A DNA stretch of 56,218 bases, from positions 1-56,218 of the forward strand of contig JACQZR010000196.1 in the NCBI GenBank assembly GCA_016213775.1. Reading direction: 5' to 3'. This DNA is from Acidobacteriota bacterium. Its GTDB lineage: Bacteria > Acidobacteriota > Terriglobia > Bryobacterales > Bryobacteraceae. Shown here piece after piece: positions 37,290 to 46,868 of the stretch (position 1 is its first letter; each line of letters starts with the position of its first letter). A program made the position numbers and the translations under genes. The notes beneath the pieces are model-generated. The model was not told where the DNA came from. It did no database searches and saw nothing but the letters and a program-made list of their open reading frames with translations.

Positions 37290-39947
37290 CTACTTCACAA
37301 ATACCGTCACGCCTTTCTGCGTCGCCTTGCCTCCGGCGGTAAACACGATCGGCTGCGGTCCGGCGGTGAGCGACTGCGGGATCCGCACGGTCAACTGGAG
37401 GATGGACGGACTGGACACATTCGAACCCATAGCAGTGATGTCCGCGCCCTTGTTCCCGATATCCACCTGCACCGCGGCCAGCGGCACCGGGTAAGGAAGA
37501 TCGGCCAGTTTGCCGTCCTGACCGGCGGGATCGATCGCGCCTTCTCCGGTGGCGTAGAACGTCAGCAGCGAGCCGCGCGCGGCGGGAGTGGACGCGCTGT
37601 TCAACGTGCCATCTTCGTTCAACGCCGTGGCTGACCCGTCCGAGGTGGTGAAGATGCCGGGCGCAGTGACCGCAACGGGAACGGTGGCTGACACCTTAAC
37701 TGCTCCGTCGCGGACCACCTCCAGTAGCGCTTGGGTGGATCCGGCCAGGCGGTAGGGCGCCTGCACGTTGATCAGATTCTCCTGCGCGTAGAGGATGGGC
37801 GCAGGCTTGCCGTCAAAGCGCACCTGAATTCCGGCGAGCGTCGTATCGACGGTGCCTGCGGCTGTCACCTTCGCGGACAAAGGTATTGCCGGTCCGATCC
37901 CTTTCGCCTCCACTGTGATCAGCATCCCCGGGGCCACCGGCGTTGACTCCAGTGTTGCCCCATGCAGCGCGCGGAGCGGCGCCGCAGGTTCCACGATGAT
38001 GATGGGGACCTGCGCCGCGCTCACCGTGAGTTTTCGAATACGGTGATTCATGCGGTCCGCTACGTAGATGGCTCCCTCCGCATCCAGGCAAATGCCAGCC
38101 GGTTCGGAGAGCAGTGCGCTCGCTGCCATGCCGCCATCGCCGCTGAATCCCCGGGAGCCCGTGCCCGCCAGGGTTTCCACTGTGCCGTCCGTATTGACGC
38201 GTACCACTCGCGAACTGCCGGCGTCGGTGACATACAGGACGCCCGTAGAATCGACGGCGACGTGGTTGGGTTGTGTCAGCCCGGCCTCCGGGCCTACCAC
38301 CGTGGAAATGAGGCCAGATGCGCTGACTTTGCGGACCCGGCGATTGCCGGAATCAGCAACAAAGAGATTGCCGGCGGCATCGAAGGTGAGTCCGCGCGGC
38401 GTATCGAACCTCGCTCCAAGCGCACCACCCGCGTCTCCGGAATAGCCCTTCTGACCTGTGCCGGCAATGGTCACCAGGAAACCATTGCTAATCATGCGCA
38501 CGCGGTGATTCACTGTGTCGGCGATAAAGACGGCTCCCGACCGGTTCACGGCCACGGAAGCCGGTGCGTTCAATTGTGCGGACTCCACCTCGCGGGCGTC
38601 CCCATTGAAGCCGCCCGTGCCGGTTCCCGCGATCGTGCTGATGGTTCCATCCAGCGCCACGCGGCGCACGCGGTGGTTGTCGGTGTCGGCGATGTAGACA
38701 ACGCCTTTGGAATCGACTGCGACGCCTTGCGGGCCCGCGAGTGCGGCTCGAATGGCGGGTGCGCCGTCGCCGCGGAATCCGGGGTCGCCGTCGCCGGCCA
38801 CAGTCTCGATGACTCCGTTCCGGATGCGCCGCACACGGTGATTCCAGGTGTCGGCGATCAGCAGGTTGCCGGAGCCGTCGAACTCGATGTCGGCGGGGGC
38901 ATAGAGGAGGGCTTGCGACGCCGGCGTTCCTTCTCCCCGGAACTGGCCGGTAACTCCCGCGAGCGTGGTCATCGTGCCAGTGGCGGAGATCTTCCGGACC
39001 TGCGTAGATGAGGTGAGATAGATATTGCCATTGCCGTCGGTGACGACATCGCGCGCACCTTTAGTAACTACAGTGGCATCGCCGGCAGCGGTAACTCTTA
39101 CTAACTGGTCGTAGCCCAAACTCACCACCAGCAGATTCCCCTGGCTATCCAGACAGATGGCGGTTGGCAAATAGATAAACGAAAAGTAAGCATCGGTGGC
39201 GATTCGCTTCACCACCCCGGCGTTGATCTTTCGGATGGCGTGATTCCCGCTGTCGGCCACGAGCACGGTTCCGTCGAGCAACGCCAGCAGACCGGCCGGT
39301 GACGAGAATTTGGCGGCCGAGGCGGCAACCGTATCCACGGACGGCCCTGACGATCCGGTACCGGCAAAGACGGAAATGACGCCGGTGGCGCTGACGCTGA
39401 GGATTCGGTGATCGAGGAAATCGGAGATGTACAACGTGCCCGTGGCAGGATCGATGGCGAGGTTGCGTGGGCCGCGGAGGCTGACATCAAGCGCCTGTTG
39501 AGTGGACGTGCTCAGGGATAGACTACCCCCACCGGCGACAGTCTGGATACGTCCAGTGGGGGAGAGCCGGCGGACGCGTCTATTCCCGAAATCGGCGATG
39601 AATAGGTTCCCACTGCTGTCAAGGGATAGTCCATAGGGTTGGTTGAGGGTGGCGGTTTCGGCGGGACCGTTGTCTCCGCTGAAGCCCGCCTGCCCCGTAC
39701 CGGCCACCACGCTGAGCACCCCAGCCGCGCTGACGCGCAGAATACGATGCCTGGAAGTATCTGCAATAAATAGGTTTCCGTTGGGATCGGCGGCGACCCC
39801 CTGGGCATCTTCAAGGATGGTATTGAGGGCAATGCCGAAGTCTCTGGAGGGGTCGACACCGGCGATAGTATCGATAGAATAGATCGATCCAGTAGGGGCT
39901 GAAAAGGCGAAAGACGCCGTTAGAATGAGGACAATAAGCTTCTGCAT
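37290..39947 (-). CDS. Secreted NHL-repeat propeller with Solibacter-type C-terminal domain
   Basis: 885 residues with a signal peptide (MQKLIVLILTASFAFS). Residues about 25-650 contain a long series of NHL blades, each with a G(L/V)AVD or LAID start, a LFIADT or VYIADTDNHRVR core and an IAGTGxxGFxGDG linker; about ten blades, so probably two propellers. Residues about 660-885 (GMLITVEAKGIGPA, GIQVRFDGKPAPILYAQENLINVQAP, LTFYATGEGAIDPAG) form the C-terminal domain typical of Solibacter secreted proteins (TIGR03437-like). Role in binding is inferred only. Confidence 0.88.
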   Translation of the reverse strand: MQKLIVLILTASFAFSAPTGSIYSIDTIAGVDPSRDFGIALNTILEDAQGVAADPNGNLFIADTSRHRILRVSAAGVLSVVAGTGQAGFSGDNGPAETATLNQPYGLSLDSSGNLFIADFGNRRVRRLSPTGRIQTVAGGGSLSLSTSTQQALDVSLRGPRNLAIDPATGTLYISDFLDHRILSVSATGVISVFAGTGSSGPSVDTVAASAAKFSSPAGLLALLDGTVLVADSGNHAIRKINAGVVKRIATDAYFSFIYLPTAICLDSQGNLLVVSLGYDQLVRVTAAGDATVVTKGARDVVTDGNGNIYLTSSTQVRKISATGTMTTLAGVTGQFRGEGTPASQALLYAPADIEFDGSGNLLIADTWNHRVRRIRNGVIETVAGDGDPGFRGDGAPAIRAALAGPQGVAVDSKGVVYIADTDNHRVRRVALDGTISTIAGTGTGGFNGDAREVESAQLNAPASVAVNRSGAVFIADTVNHRVRMISNGFLVTIAGTGQKGYSGDAGGALGARFDTPRGLTFDAAGNLFVADSGNRRVRKVSASGLISTVVGPEAGLTQPNHVAVDSTGVLYVTDAGSSRVVRVNTDGTVETLAGTGSRGFSGDGGMAASALLSEPAGICLDAEGAIYVADRMNHRIRKLTVSAAQVPIIIVEPAAPLRALHGATLESTPVAPGMLITVEAKGIGPAIPLSAKVTAAGTVDTTLAGIQVRFDGKPAPILYAQENLINVQAPYRLAGSTQALLEVVRDGAVKVSATVPVAVTAPGIFTTSDGSATALNEDGTLNSASTPAARGSLLTFYATGEGAIDPAGQDGKLADLPYPVPLAAVQVDIGNKGADITAMGSNVSSPSILQLTVRIPQSLTAGPQPIVFTAGGKATQKGVTVFVK

Positions 39948-40042
39948 GACCAGTTTTCTCCAACTAGAAACAGGGCTCCACTAAAAGAGTGTGTTCAGGG
40001 TCAAATTGCTCTCACTCAGACGATAAGGAAATTGAGTCCGAA

Positions 40043-42118
40043 ATGAAAAACCACTTCGCTGGTGGCGTGGTTGCCGCCTGGACGCTATTGGTGTACTCAG
40101 CGGCAGCCCAGCACCCGGTTCTCCCTACCGACTCCCTTTGGCTGAAAACGAAGCCCTTCGTTAAGTCTGGGCAGCGTGATGCGGCCGCCTCCGCCAGTCC
40201 CAAGCGGTTGAACGCCCTGCGGTGGCACTGGCTGGTGATCTTTCCAAATCCCCCTACCCCCGTTGATGTGGCCCTGTTGGAGTCGCGAAACGCCCGCGCA
40301 GTGCAGTTTGTGCCCCCGCGCGCGCTTATCGCCACGGCGGAAACGATGTCCAGTTTCAGTGGCCTTCCGGTGGATGCCGCCTACTTACTGGAGCCGGAGC
40401 AGAAGATCAGTCCCGTGTTGATAGACCAGCAGATACTTCGGGAAGGTTTCTTCGATCCCGCCGAGCAGCTCCTATTAGTGGAATTCTATCCCGATGTCAC
40501 CCGTCCGGAAATGACCGCGATAGTGACCACGGAATCGGCGGTAATTGAAGAGCATCCAGATTTACTGCCGTGGCAGCTACTGGTGCGCGGCAAGCCGGCG
40601 GACCTTGTCCGGCTGGCCTCCTGGGACGAGGTTTCCTATCTATTCCCCGCGTCCACTGATCTGATCAACCGCAATCCGGTGGAATCCTGCGCCGGCGCGC
40701 TCACTGGCAACGGCATGGTGGGCCAGATTGTGAACAGGGTGGGGGAGGGATGGGACGGTCCCGGTCTAGGTGCGGTGAGCATCGGCTATTTCTTTTCCAG
40801 CTACACCGGGCGGATCAGTCCCGAGAAGATCCGTTCGGAGATCCAGCGGGCGATGGCAGAGTGGGCGCGGGTGGTGAAGCTCACTTTCTACGCGGCCGCT
40901 TCGGCCGACTCGCGCATCGGCATCAACGTCATGTTTGCCTCTGGAGATCATGGTGACGGCTACGCCTTTGACGGAACCGGAAAGACGCTGGGGCACACTT
41001 TCTATCCATCGCCGCCGAACCCGGAGCCGATCGCCGGCGACCTTCATTTTGACGATGACGAATCCTGGACCAGCGGCGGCGCGCTCGACCTGTACAGTGT
41101 GGCGCTACACGAACTGGGCCACGCATTCGGCCTGGCGCACTCCGATAATCCGTCGGCCGTGATGTACCCTTACTACCGCAAAGTCACCACGCTCCATGCC
41201 GAGGATGTCGCGGCGATTCAGTCCATGTATGCAAGCGCCAGTTCGCCGCCGCCCCCCGCGGCGCTAGCCCTGTCAATCACATCGCCCCAGCTATCGCTCG
41301 CCACCACTGATTCGAGTGTGGTGGTGACCGGCGGAACCTCCGGCGGCCAATCCGCCGGGCAGGTCAGTTGGGTGAACTCGATGGGCGGATCGGGCGTCGC
41401 CACCGGCTGGCGCGCCTGGAACACTTCCCCGCTGTTGCTGGTGATTGGAGAGAACGTGATTACAGTGACGGCCGTGGATGCGGCCGGGGTTCGTGCGACG
41501 CAATCCATCCGTGTAACCCGCCAGTCCGTAGCCACCGGGACGCCGGCGCTTCTGCAGATCACTTCCCCGGTCGCTTCCGGTACGTTTCGGACCGCGGAGC
41601 GTTCCGTCGCGCTGTCTGGAACGCTTAGCGCCGGACCGGCGGTGACGCGGATCAACTGGCTAAACGGTGCCATCAACGGCGGATCGCAATTGGCCTCTGC
41701 CAACTGGACAACGCCGCCGATTCCCCTCGATCCCGGGTCGAATCATATTACAGTGATGGCGGTGGACACTTCCGGCAAGTCCATCTCAGCCGCGATTGTT
41801 GTCGATTGCAGCCCGTCCGCTCCTCCAACGTCCTCGGGCGCCGATCGTAGCGCCCCCACACTTGCCATCTCTTCGCCCGCAAGCTCGGCTTTCTCCACCT
41901 TCGCCACGACGTTTACAATCACGGGGACCGCCAGTGACAACGTCGGGATCAAGGATATCACCTGGACGTCCAGTGCCAACCGTAGCGGGCTCGCCACCGG
42001 AGGGGCCAACTGGCGAATCGATGTTCCGCTTGCTCTCGGCTCCAACGTGATCCTGATTCAGGCATCCGATGCGGCCGGGAACCTGTCCTGGGTGTCGTTA
42101 ACGATTACGCGGCAGTAG
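40043..42118 (+). CDS. Secreted matrixin-type zinc metalloprotease with Ig-like repeats
   Basis: About 691 residues from ATG 40043, which gives a signal peptide (MKNHFAGGVVAAWTLLVYSAAAQ). The catalytic domain (about 225-395) has the metzincin motif HELGHAFGLAH, with three zinc His, and the Met-turn in SAVMYPYY, as in matrixins (M10). The earlier YTGRISPEKIRSEIQRAMAEW is the matrixin helix. After a Pro-rich linker the C-terminal half holds three Ig-like repeats (TSPQLSLATTDSSVVVTGG, TSPVASGTFRTAERSVALSG, SSPASSAFSTFATTFTITG), each ending in a TVTAVDAAG-like strand. It should be an active extracellular protease. No cysteine-switch propeptide is apparent. Divergent from the NHL gene. Confidence 0.88.
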   Translation: MKNHFAGGVVAAWTLLVYSAAAQHPVLPTDSLWLKTKPFVKSGQRDAAASASPKRLNALRWHWLVIFPNPPTPVDVALLESRNARAVQFVPPRALIATAETMSSFSGLPVDAAYLLEPEQKISPVLIDQQILREGFFDPAEQLLLVEFYPDVTRPEMTAIVTTESAVIEEHPDLLPWQLLVRGKPADLVRLASWDEVSYLFPASTDLINRNPVESCAGALTGNGMVGQIVNRVGEGWDGPGLGAVSIGYFFSSYTGRISPEKIRSEIQRAMAEWARVVKLTFYAAASADSRIGINVMFASGDHGDGYAFDGTGKTLGHTFYPSPPNPEPIAGDLHFDDDESWTSGGALDLYSVALHELGHAFGLAHSDNPSAVMYPYYRKVTTLHAEDVAAIQSMYASASSPPPPAALALSITSPQLSLATTDSSVVVTGGTSGGQSAGQVSWVNSMGGSGVATGWRAWNTSPLLLVIGENVITVTAVDAAGVRATQSIRVTRQSVATGTPALLQITSPVASGTFRTAERSVALSGTLSAGPAVTRINWLNGAINGGSQLASANWTTPPIPLDPGSNHITVMAVDTSGKSISAAIVVDCSPSAPPTSSGADRSAPTLAISSPASSAFSTFATTFTITGTASDNVGIKDITWTSSANRSGLATGGANWRIDVPLALGSNVILIQASDAAGNLSWVSLTITRQ

Positions 42119-42224
42119 CCGGCGCGAATCCCTGCAACCGGCGCGCCTCTAGCCGCGTCTACCCACCTGTTCCGCACAACGTTGATATACTGGTTTGAAG
42201 GCAAATACAGTCTTAGTTCCATCA

Positions 42225-45017
42225 ATGCGAAATCTTTGTGTCTTCTGGTTCCTAGCGGCAGAGTTGTGCCAGGCGGGTGAGTTCTTCAACGGGATGGCCG
42301 CTCGCGCCGTGATCGGACAACGAACCTTCACTGAACAGGCGTCGGGTGCGTCCGATACACTCATCGGCGCCGTGAGCGGTATCGCGTTCGGCAACGGGAA
42401 GCTTGTCCTTGTCGACGATAACCGTGTCTCCGCCGCTCCACAAAACAGCCGCGTTCTCATCTTCAACGATGTGCTCCGGTTCATCCCCAAGCCAACCGAT
42501 GAACTTGACCAGCCGCCGGACAACTACGTGCGATGTCTGGTCTGCGTGGGTCGGGCCGACGTGGTGCTGGGTCAGCCGGATTTCACGACAACGGCGACAG
42601 GCGTGGATCAGACCAAGATGAACCGTCCCACTGGTGTTGCCACCGACGGCAATGTGCTTGTGGTCGCCGATACGGATAACAACCGCATCCTGCTGTGGCG
42701 CAATATCCCCACATCCACCAATCAGCCGGCCGATATTGTGCTCGGCCAGCCTGACTTCAAGTCCCGCCTTGCAAACGAAGGCAAGCCGGCGCCGTCCAAC
42801 CGCGCGTTTCGCGGCCCGCAGGGTGTCTGGATTCAGGGTACACGTCTCTATGTTGCCGATTCCCAGAACAACCGCGTGATGGTGTGGCGCACTATCCCTA
42901 CGCAGAACTTTCAGCCCGCCGACATCGTGCTGGGCCAACCGAATTTCACCACCGCAACGACACAGAACCTCTCCCTGGACAATTTCAAGCCCACCGCTGC
43001 CAGCATGCTGGAACCGGTGAGCGTCACCTCCGATGGACGCAAGCTTTTTGTGACGGACCTGGGATACAACCGGGTGCTCATCTGGAACAACATACCGGAC
43101 GCCAACAGCGCCACGGCGGATGTCGTGGTGGGCCAGCCCGACATGACGAGCGGCGATGCGGACAATACCAAGAATCTCTGCCTCGGTGATCACACCAAGG
43201 ACGCCGATGGTAACGATGTTCCTCCAATATCCTGCAAGGCTTCCCTGAATTTCCCGCGCTACGCGCTGTCGGATGGGACACGCTTGTTCGTGGCCGATGG
43301 TGGCAATGACCGTGTGCTGATCTTCAACAACATTCCCACTCAGAACGGTCAGGAAGCGGACGTGATTGTCGGTCAGATCGCCGGCAACCTCAACCAGGTG
43401 TCGGACAGCGCCAACCCGATCGGCCGTGGCAGTGCTGACTCGGTGGCGACCCCGATGGGGCTGGCCTGGGATGGAACGAACCTTTATGTCAGCGACCCGT
43501 TCCGCCGCCGCGTGCTCGTGTTTACTCCGGGCGAACTGCTGATCCCTTACACAGGCGTGCGCAACCTCTTTAGCCGCGACATTTTCGCGATTGGAACCAT
43601 CACCTTCGCCGGTACGGTGAAGGAAGGCGACGAGGTGACCGTCAAGATCGGTGACGAGGAAGGCGACCCGAAGCAGCGTTCCTACAAGTACAAAATCGTC
43701 AAAGACGACACCTTCGGTAAAGTGATCGGGACGCTGATTGACTTGATCAACGCGGACAGCGGAGACCCGCAGGTGCTGGCTACCGCAAACACGGCGTTCA
43801 GCACACTGGTACTGACCGCACGCAAGTCGGGCTCCGAGGGTAACGCGATTTCCATTGCGACGACGACTTCCGAAAACGCGGAGATCCAGCTCACTACTTC
43901 CGGTGCCACGCTCTCGGGCGGCCAGAACGCGGCGCAGATTGCGCCCGGCACCCTGGTGACGATTCTTGGCAACAACCTGTCCGATCGAACCGAATCGGCG
44001 CCCGACGTGGACCCACTGCCCCGCGAGTTGGGCGGCGTTCAGGTTTACTTTGATGGCATCCGCGCTCCGCTGCTCTCCGTTTCTCCAGACGAGATTCGCG
44101 CGCAGATGCCGTGGGATGTGAATGACGCGAACAGCATCAGCGCCTACCTGCGCATCCAGCGCAACGGTGGCATAGTTGTGAGTACCGCCGCTGTGGCTGT
44201 TCCGATCATTCCGCAGAATCCCGGCATCATGGCCCTGGACGGCACTGATCCGCGGCCGGGGATCATCACGCACTTTTCGAGCAGGGCCACGGCGACCGTT
44301 TCCGTTGACGGTACCGCCAACAAAGACGACGTTGCCACCATCAACATTGAAGATCGCGCCTACACGTACAAGGTAGTAGAAAACGACACGCTCGATACAA
44401 TCCGCGACAAGCTGATCGAGCTGATCAACGCGAATCCCGACGAGAAAGTGGAAGCCTTTGTGGCCGGCGTGTTCGATCGCATCCGTCTCCGTGCGAAAGT
44501 GGAAGGCCCCGAAGGAAACGGCATTCGCATCACCACCGCGGTGAACGACGGCGGTCAGGTGATTCTCACGGCTACGAACTCAGCTACCTGCTGCGCCAAT
44601 GTTGCCGGTACCCGTGTGACGGAGGACAATCCGGCGCTGCCCGGAGAGACCATCGTTGTGATCGCCACCGGACTGGGCGTCATCAACCCGGAAGAGGCGA
44701 AGGTGGAAATGGCCACCGGGTTCAAGTTCAAAGGCGCGGCCCTCAACCGGCCTGACGCTTTCGTCTCGTCGCTTGCCGGAGGCAAGACGGCCAACGTGCT
44801 CTACTCGGGTCTGGCGCCGGGCCTGGTGGGTATCTATGAAGTACACCTGGAACTGAACTCGGACATTCCTTCCAATCCCGCCACGCAGGTGACGATTGCG
44901 CAGGATATTTACGTCAGCAACATCGTCACGTTCCCGGTTTGGAATCCGAACGACAGCTCCATTCCGCCATCGGCAACCGCAGCCCGTTCCGCCATCAATT
45001 ACCCGCGCAGCAATTAG
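42225..45017 (+). CDS. Secreted NHL-repeat protein with two inserted hook/tail-like domains
   Basis: About 930 residues from ATG 42225 (a TTG at 42195 is possible), with a signal peptide (MRNLCVFWFLAAELCQA). Residues about 50-430 contain NHL-like blades with repeated ADVVLGQPDF and a DxNNRxL(I/L)W core. The C-terminal domain of the Solibacter type is split by two modules of about 100 residues: GTVKEGDEVTVKIGDEEGDP and the later SVDGTANKDDVATINIEDRA. Both continue with Y-K-(I/V)-V, a DT(F/L) turn and a helix with LIxLINA(N/D), then GxEGNxI. That pattern is common in phage tail and flagellar hook-associated proteins. Function unknown. Confidence 0.85.
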   Translation: MRNLCVFWFLAAELCQAGEFFNGMAARAVIGQRTFTEQASGASDTLIGAVSGIAFGNGKLVLVDDNRVSAAPQNSRVLIFNDVLRFIPKPTDELDQPPDNYVRCLVCVGRADVVLGQPDFTTTATGVDQTKMNRPTGVATDGNVLVVADTDNNRILLWRNIPTSTNQPADIVLGQPDFKSRLANEGKPAPSNRAFRGPQGVWIQGTRLYVADSQNNRVMVWRTIPTQNFQPADIVLGQPNFTTATTQNLSLDNFKPTAASMLEPVSVTSDGRKLFVTDLGYNRVLIWNNIPDANSATADVVVGQPDMTSGDADNTKNLCLGDHTKDADGNDVPPISCKASLNFPRYALSDGTRLFVADGGNDRVLIFNNIPTQNGQEADVIVGQIAGNLNQVSDSANPIGRGSADSVATPMGLAWDGTNLYVSDPFRRRVLVFTPGELLIPYTGVRNLFSRDIFAIGTITFAGTVKEGDEVTVKIGDEEGDPKQRSYKYKIVKDDTFGKVIGTLIDLINADSGDPQVLATANTAFSTLVLTARKSGSEGNAISIATTTSENAEIQLTTSGATLSGGQNAAQIAPGTLVTILGNNLSDRTESAPDVDPLPRELGGVQVYFDGIRAPLLSVSPDEIRAQMPWDVNDANSISAYLRIQRNGGIVVSTAAVAVPIIPQNPGIMALDGTDPRPGIITHFSSRATATVSVDGTANKDDVATINIEDRAYTYKVVENDTLDTIRDKLIELINANPDEKVEAFVAGVFDRIRLRAKVEGPEGNGIRITTAVNDGGQVILTATNSATCCANVAGTRVTEDNPALPGETIVVIATGLGVINPEEAKVEMATGFKFKGAALNRPDAFVSSLAGGKTANVLYSGLAPGLVGIYEVHLELNSDIPSNPATQVTIAQDIYVSNIVTFPVWNPNDSSIPPSATAARSAINYPRSN

Positions 45018-45018
45018 C

Positions 45019-45927
45019 ATGAGCGTTCTACACGTGGCGGTGCCCGCGTACGCAAAGCTCAACCTCTGCCTGCGCGTGCTGGGCAAGCGGGCCGACAACT
45101 TCCACGAACTGCGCACGGTCTTTCAGACCATCTCTCTGCATGACACCATCGGCATCGAATTCCGCAAGGCGCGCGTGCGGGCCATCACTTGCGAATGTCT
45201 GGTGGACATCCCGGATAACATTGCGGTACGGGCGGCGGCACTGATGCTCGACGAAATGCACGTGAACGCACACATGCATATTCGTATCGACAAACGGATT
45301 CCCATGGGCGGTGGGTTGGGCGGGGGGTCGACCAATGCCGCTGCGGTGCTGCTGGCTCTGCCGCATCTGGCGCGCAAACGCGTCGATCCCGCGCGGCTGT
45401 TGCAGCTCGCGGCGAGCCTCGGTAGCGACGTGCCGTTCTTCCTCCGCGGCGGTACCGCGTTAGGTCTTTCGCGCGGCGAGGAATTGTACCCCTTCCCCGA
45501 GCCCGCCGTGTCGCACGCCGTTCTGGTGACCCCAGGGATTCACGTGTCTACGCCAGAGGCCTACCGCGCGCTGGGCCGGGGACCGGAAGTGGTTTCGCCG
45601 GAGCCAATGCCCACCGCAAGCTGGGACATCGCGCAAGGTGCGAGTGCCGCGGCCTGGTCCCGTTTCTGCCAGAATGATTTTGAATCCACCGTGTTCACCC
45701 GCCATCCGGAACTCGCCACCATCCAGCGCAAACTCCTGCGGCTGGGTGCTGGTGTTGCCAGAATGAGCGGCAGCGGCTCTACCGTCTTCGGCTTCTTCGC
45801 AACGCAAGCAGCGGCGCGGGAGGCCTGCGCGGCGTTTCCCTCAGCGCGCGTGGTCCGCACCGTGACGCGTGAGCAGTATCAGGAAGCGTGGCGCAAGAGC
45901 CTGTCCGCGATCTCGGAATCCGGGTAA
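45019..45927 (+). CDS. ispE: 4-diphosphocytidyl-2-C-methyl-D-erythritol kinase
   Basis: 302 residues from ATG 45019, one base after the upstream stop. IspE phosphorylates CDP-methylerythritol in the MEP isoprenoid pathway. The GHMP-kinase features are clear: AYAKLNLCLRVLGKR with the catalytic Lys, HELRTVFQTISLHD, the ATP loop PMGGGLGGGSTNAA, the GSDVPFFLRGG segment with a conserved Asp, and the C-terminal ARMSGSGSTVFGFF. Cytosolic and expected to be essential. Sitting directly after a secreted NHL gene is probably incidental. Confidence 0.95.
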   Translation: MSVLHVAVPAYAKLNLCLRVLGKRADNFHELRTVFQTISLHDTIGIEFRKARVRAITCECLVDIPDNIAVRAAALMLDEMHVNAHMHIRIDKRIPMGGGLGGGSTNAAAVLLALPHLARKRVDPARLLQLAASLGSDVPFFLRGGTALGLSRGEELYPFPEPAVSHAVLVTPGIHVSTPEAYRALGRGPEVVSPEPMPTASWDIAQGASAAAWSRFCQNDFESTVFTRHPELATIQRKLLRLGAGVARMSGSGSTVFGFFATQAAAREACAAFPSARVVRTVTREQYQEAWRKSLSAISESG

Positions 45928-45935
45928 GGTCATCC

Positions 45936-46841
45936 ATGTCCACCATCATCGAGAAGGTCAACTGGGGCGGCTGGCGCAATTGCTACCGCATCTCCAACGG
46001 AGAAGTGGAAGCCGTGTTGGTTGCAGACGTCGGCCCGCGAATCATCCACTTCGGATTCCGCGACGGCCAGAACATGTTCTACGTCCGCACGCCGGAGATT
46101 GGCGGTGCCGGAGAACCGGATTTCAAACTGCGTGGCGGCCACCGCATCTGGACCGCTCCTGAAGACGTGCCGCGCACCTACCATCCCGACAATCTTCCGG
46201 TGACGGTTCGCATCGATGGTACCGTCATCACCGCAACCGCACCGCTGGAGCCGGCCACCGGATTGGTGAAGGAGATCGAGTTTCAACTGGCCGGCGAGGG
46301 CGCCCGTGCATCGGTGGTGCATCGGCTGACGAACACGCTGGCATGGGAGATCGAATTCTCGCCCTGGGCGCTAACGATGATGGCCGCGGGCGGTACGGCA
46401 ATTACCGGCTTCCCTCCGCGCGGCACACATCCGGAGATGCTCGCCCCGACGCATCCGCTGGTCATGTGGGCCTTCTCCGATTTGAGCGATCCGCGCTGGA
46501 CCATCACGCGCAAGTACCTCGTGCTGCGGCAGGACCCCAACAACGCCAAACCGGCCAAAATCGGCCATTTCAATCCGGAGACGTGGGGAGCGTATTTGCT
46601 GGGGAGCGATCTGTTTGTGAAGCGGTACACGGCGAATCCGGCGCTCCCCTATCCGGACTTCGGTTGTTCCTACGAGACCTTCACCAACGACTTCATGCTG
46701 GAATTGGAAACGCTGGGGCCGATGACGCGTCTGAAACCAGGGGCCACGATAGAGCATGTGGAGAACTGGTCGCTGCATCGAAATGTGGCGATCCCACGGT
46801 ATGACGACGAATCGTTAGATGCGGTGTTTGCACGCTTGTAG
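45936..46841 (+). CDS. DUF4380-family protein
   Basis: 301 residues from ATG 45936, 8 bases after ispE. The opening (VNWGGWRNCYRISNGEVEAV, LVADVGPRIIHFGF, GGHRIWTAPED) matches the pattern I recall for DUF4380, a beta-sandwich family resembling galactose mutarotase and glycoside-binding proteins. WFxPHP-like conserved histidines are not obvious. No signal peptide, so cytosolic. The biochemical role is unknown. Probably co-transcribed with ispE. Confidence 0.78.
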   Translation: MSTIIEKVNWGGWRNCYRISNGEVEAVLVADVGPRIIHFGFRDGQNMFYVRTPEIGGAGEPDFKLRGGHRIWTAPEDVPRTYHPDNLPVTVRIDGTVITATAPLEPATGLVKEIEFQLAGEGARASVVHRLTNTLAWEIEFSPWALTMMAAGGTAITGFPPRGTHPEMLAPTHPLVMWAFSDLSDPRWTITRKYLVLRQDPNNAKPAKIGHFNPETWGAYLLGSDLFVKRYTANPALPYPDFGCSYETFTNDFMLELETLGPMTRLKPGATIEHVENWSLHRNVAIPRYDDESLDAVFARL

Positions 46842-46868
46842 CAAGCCGCGAAATGCCGCGTCTCAATT

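Noticed and set aside
42252-44273. A 673-codon minus-strand frame opposite the second NHL gene
   Set aside because: Repeats in it mirror the NHL repeats on the plus strand; no independent coding evidence.
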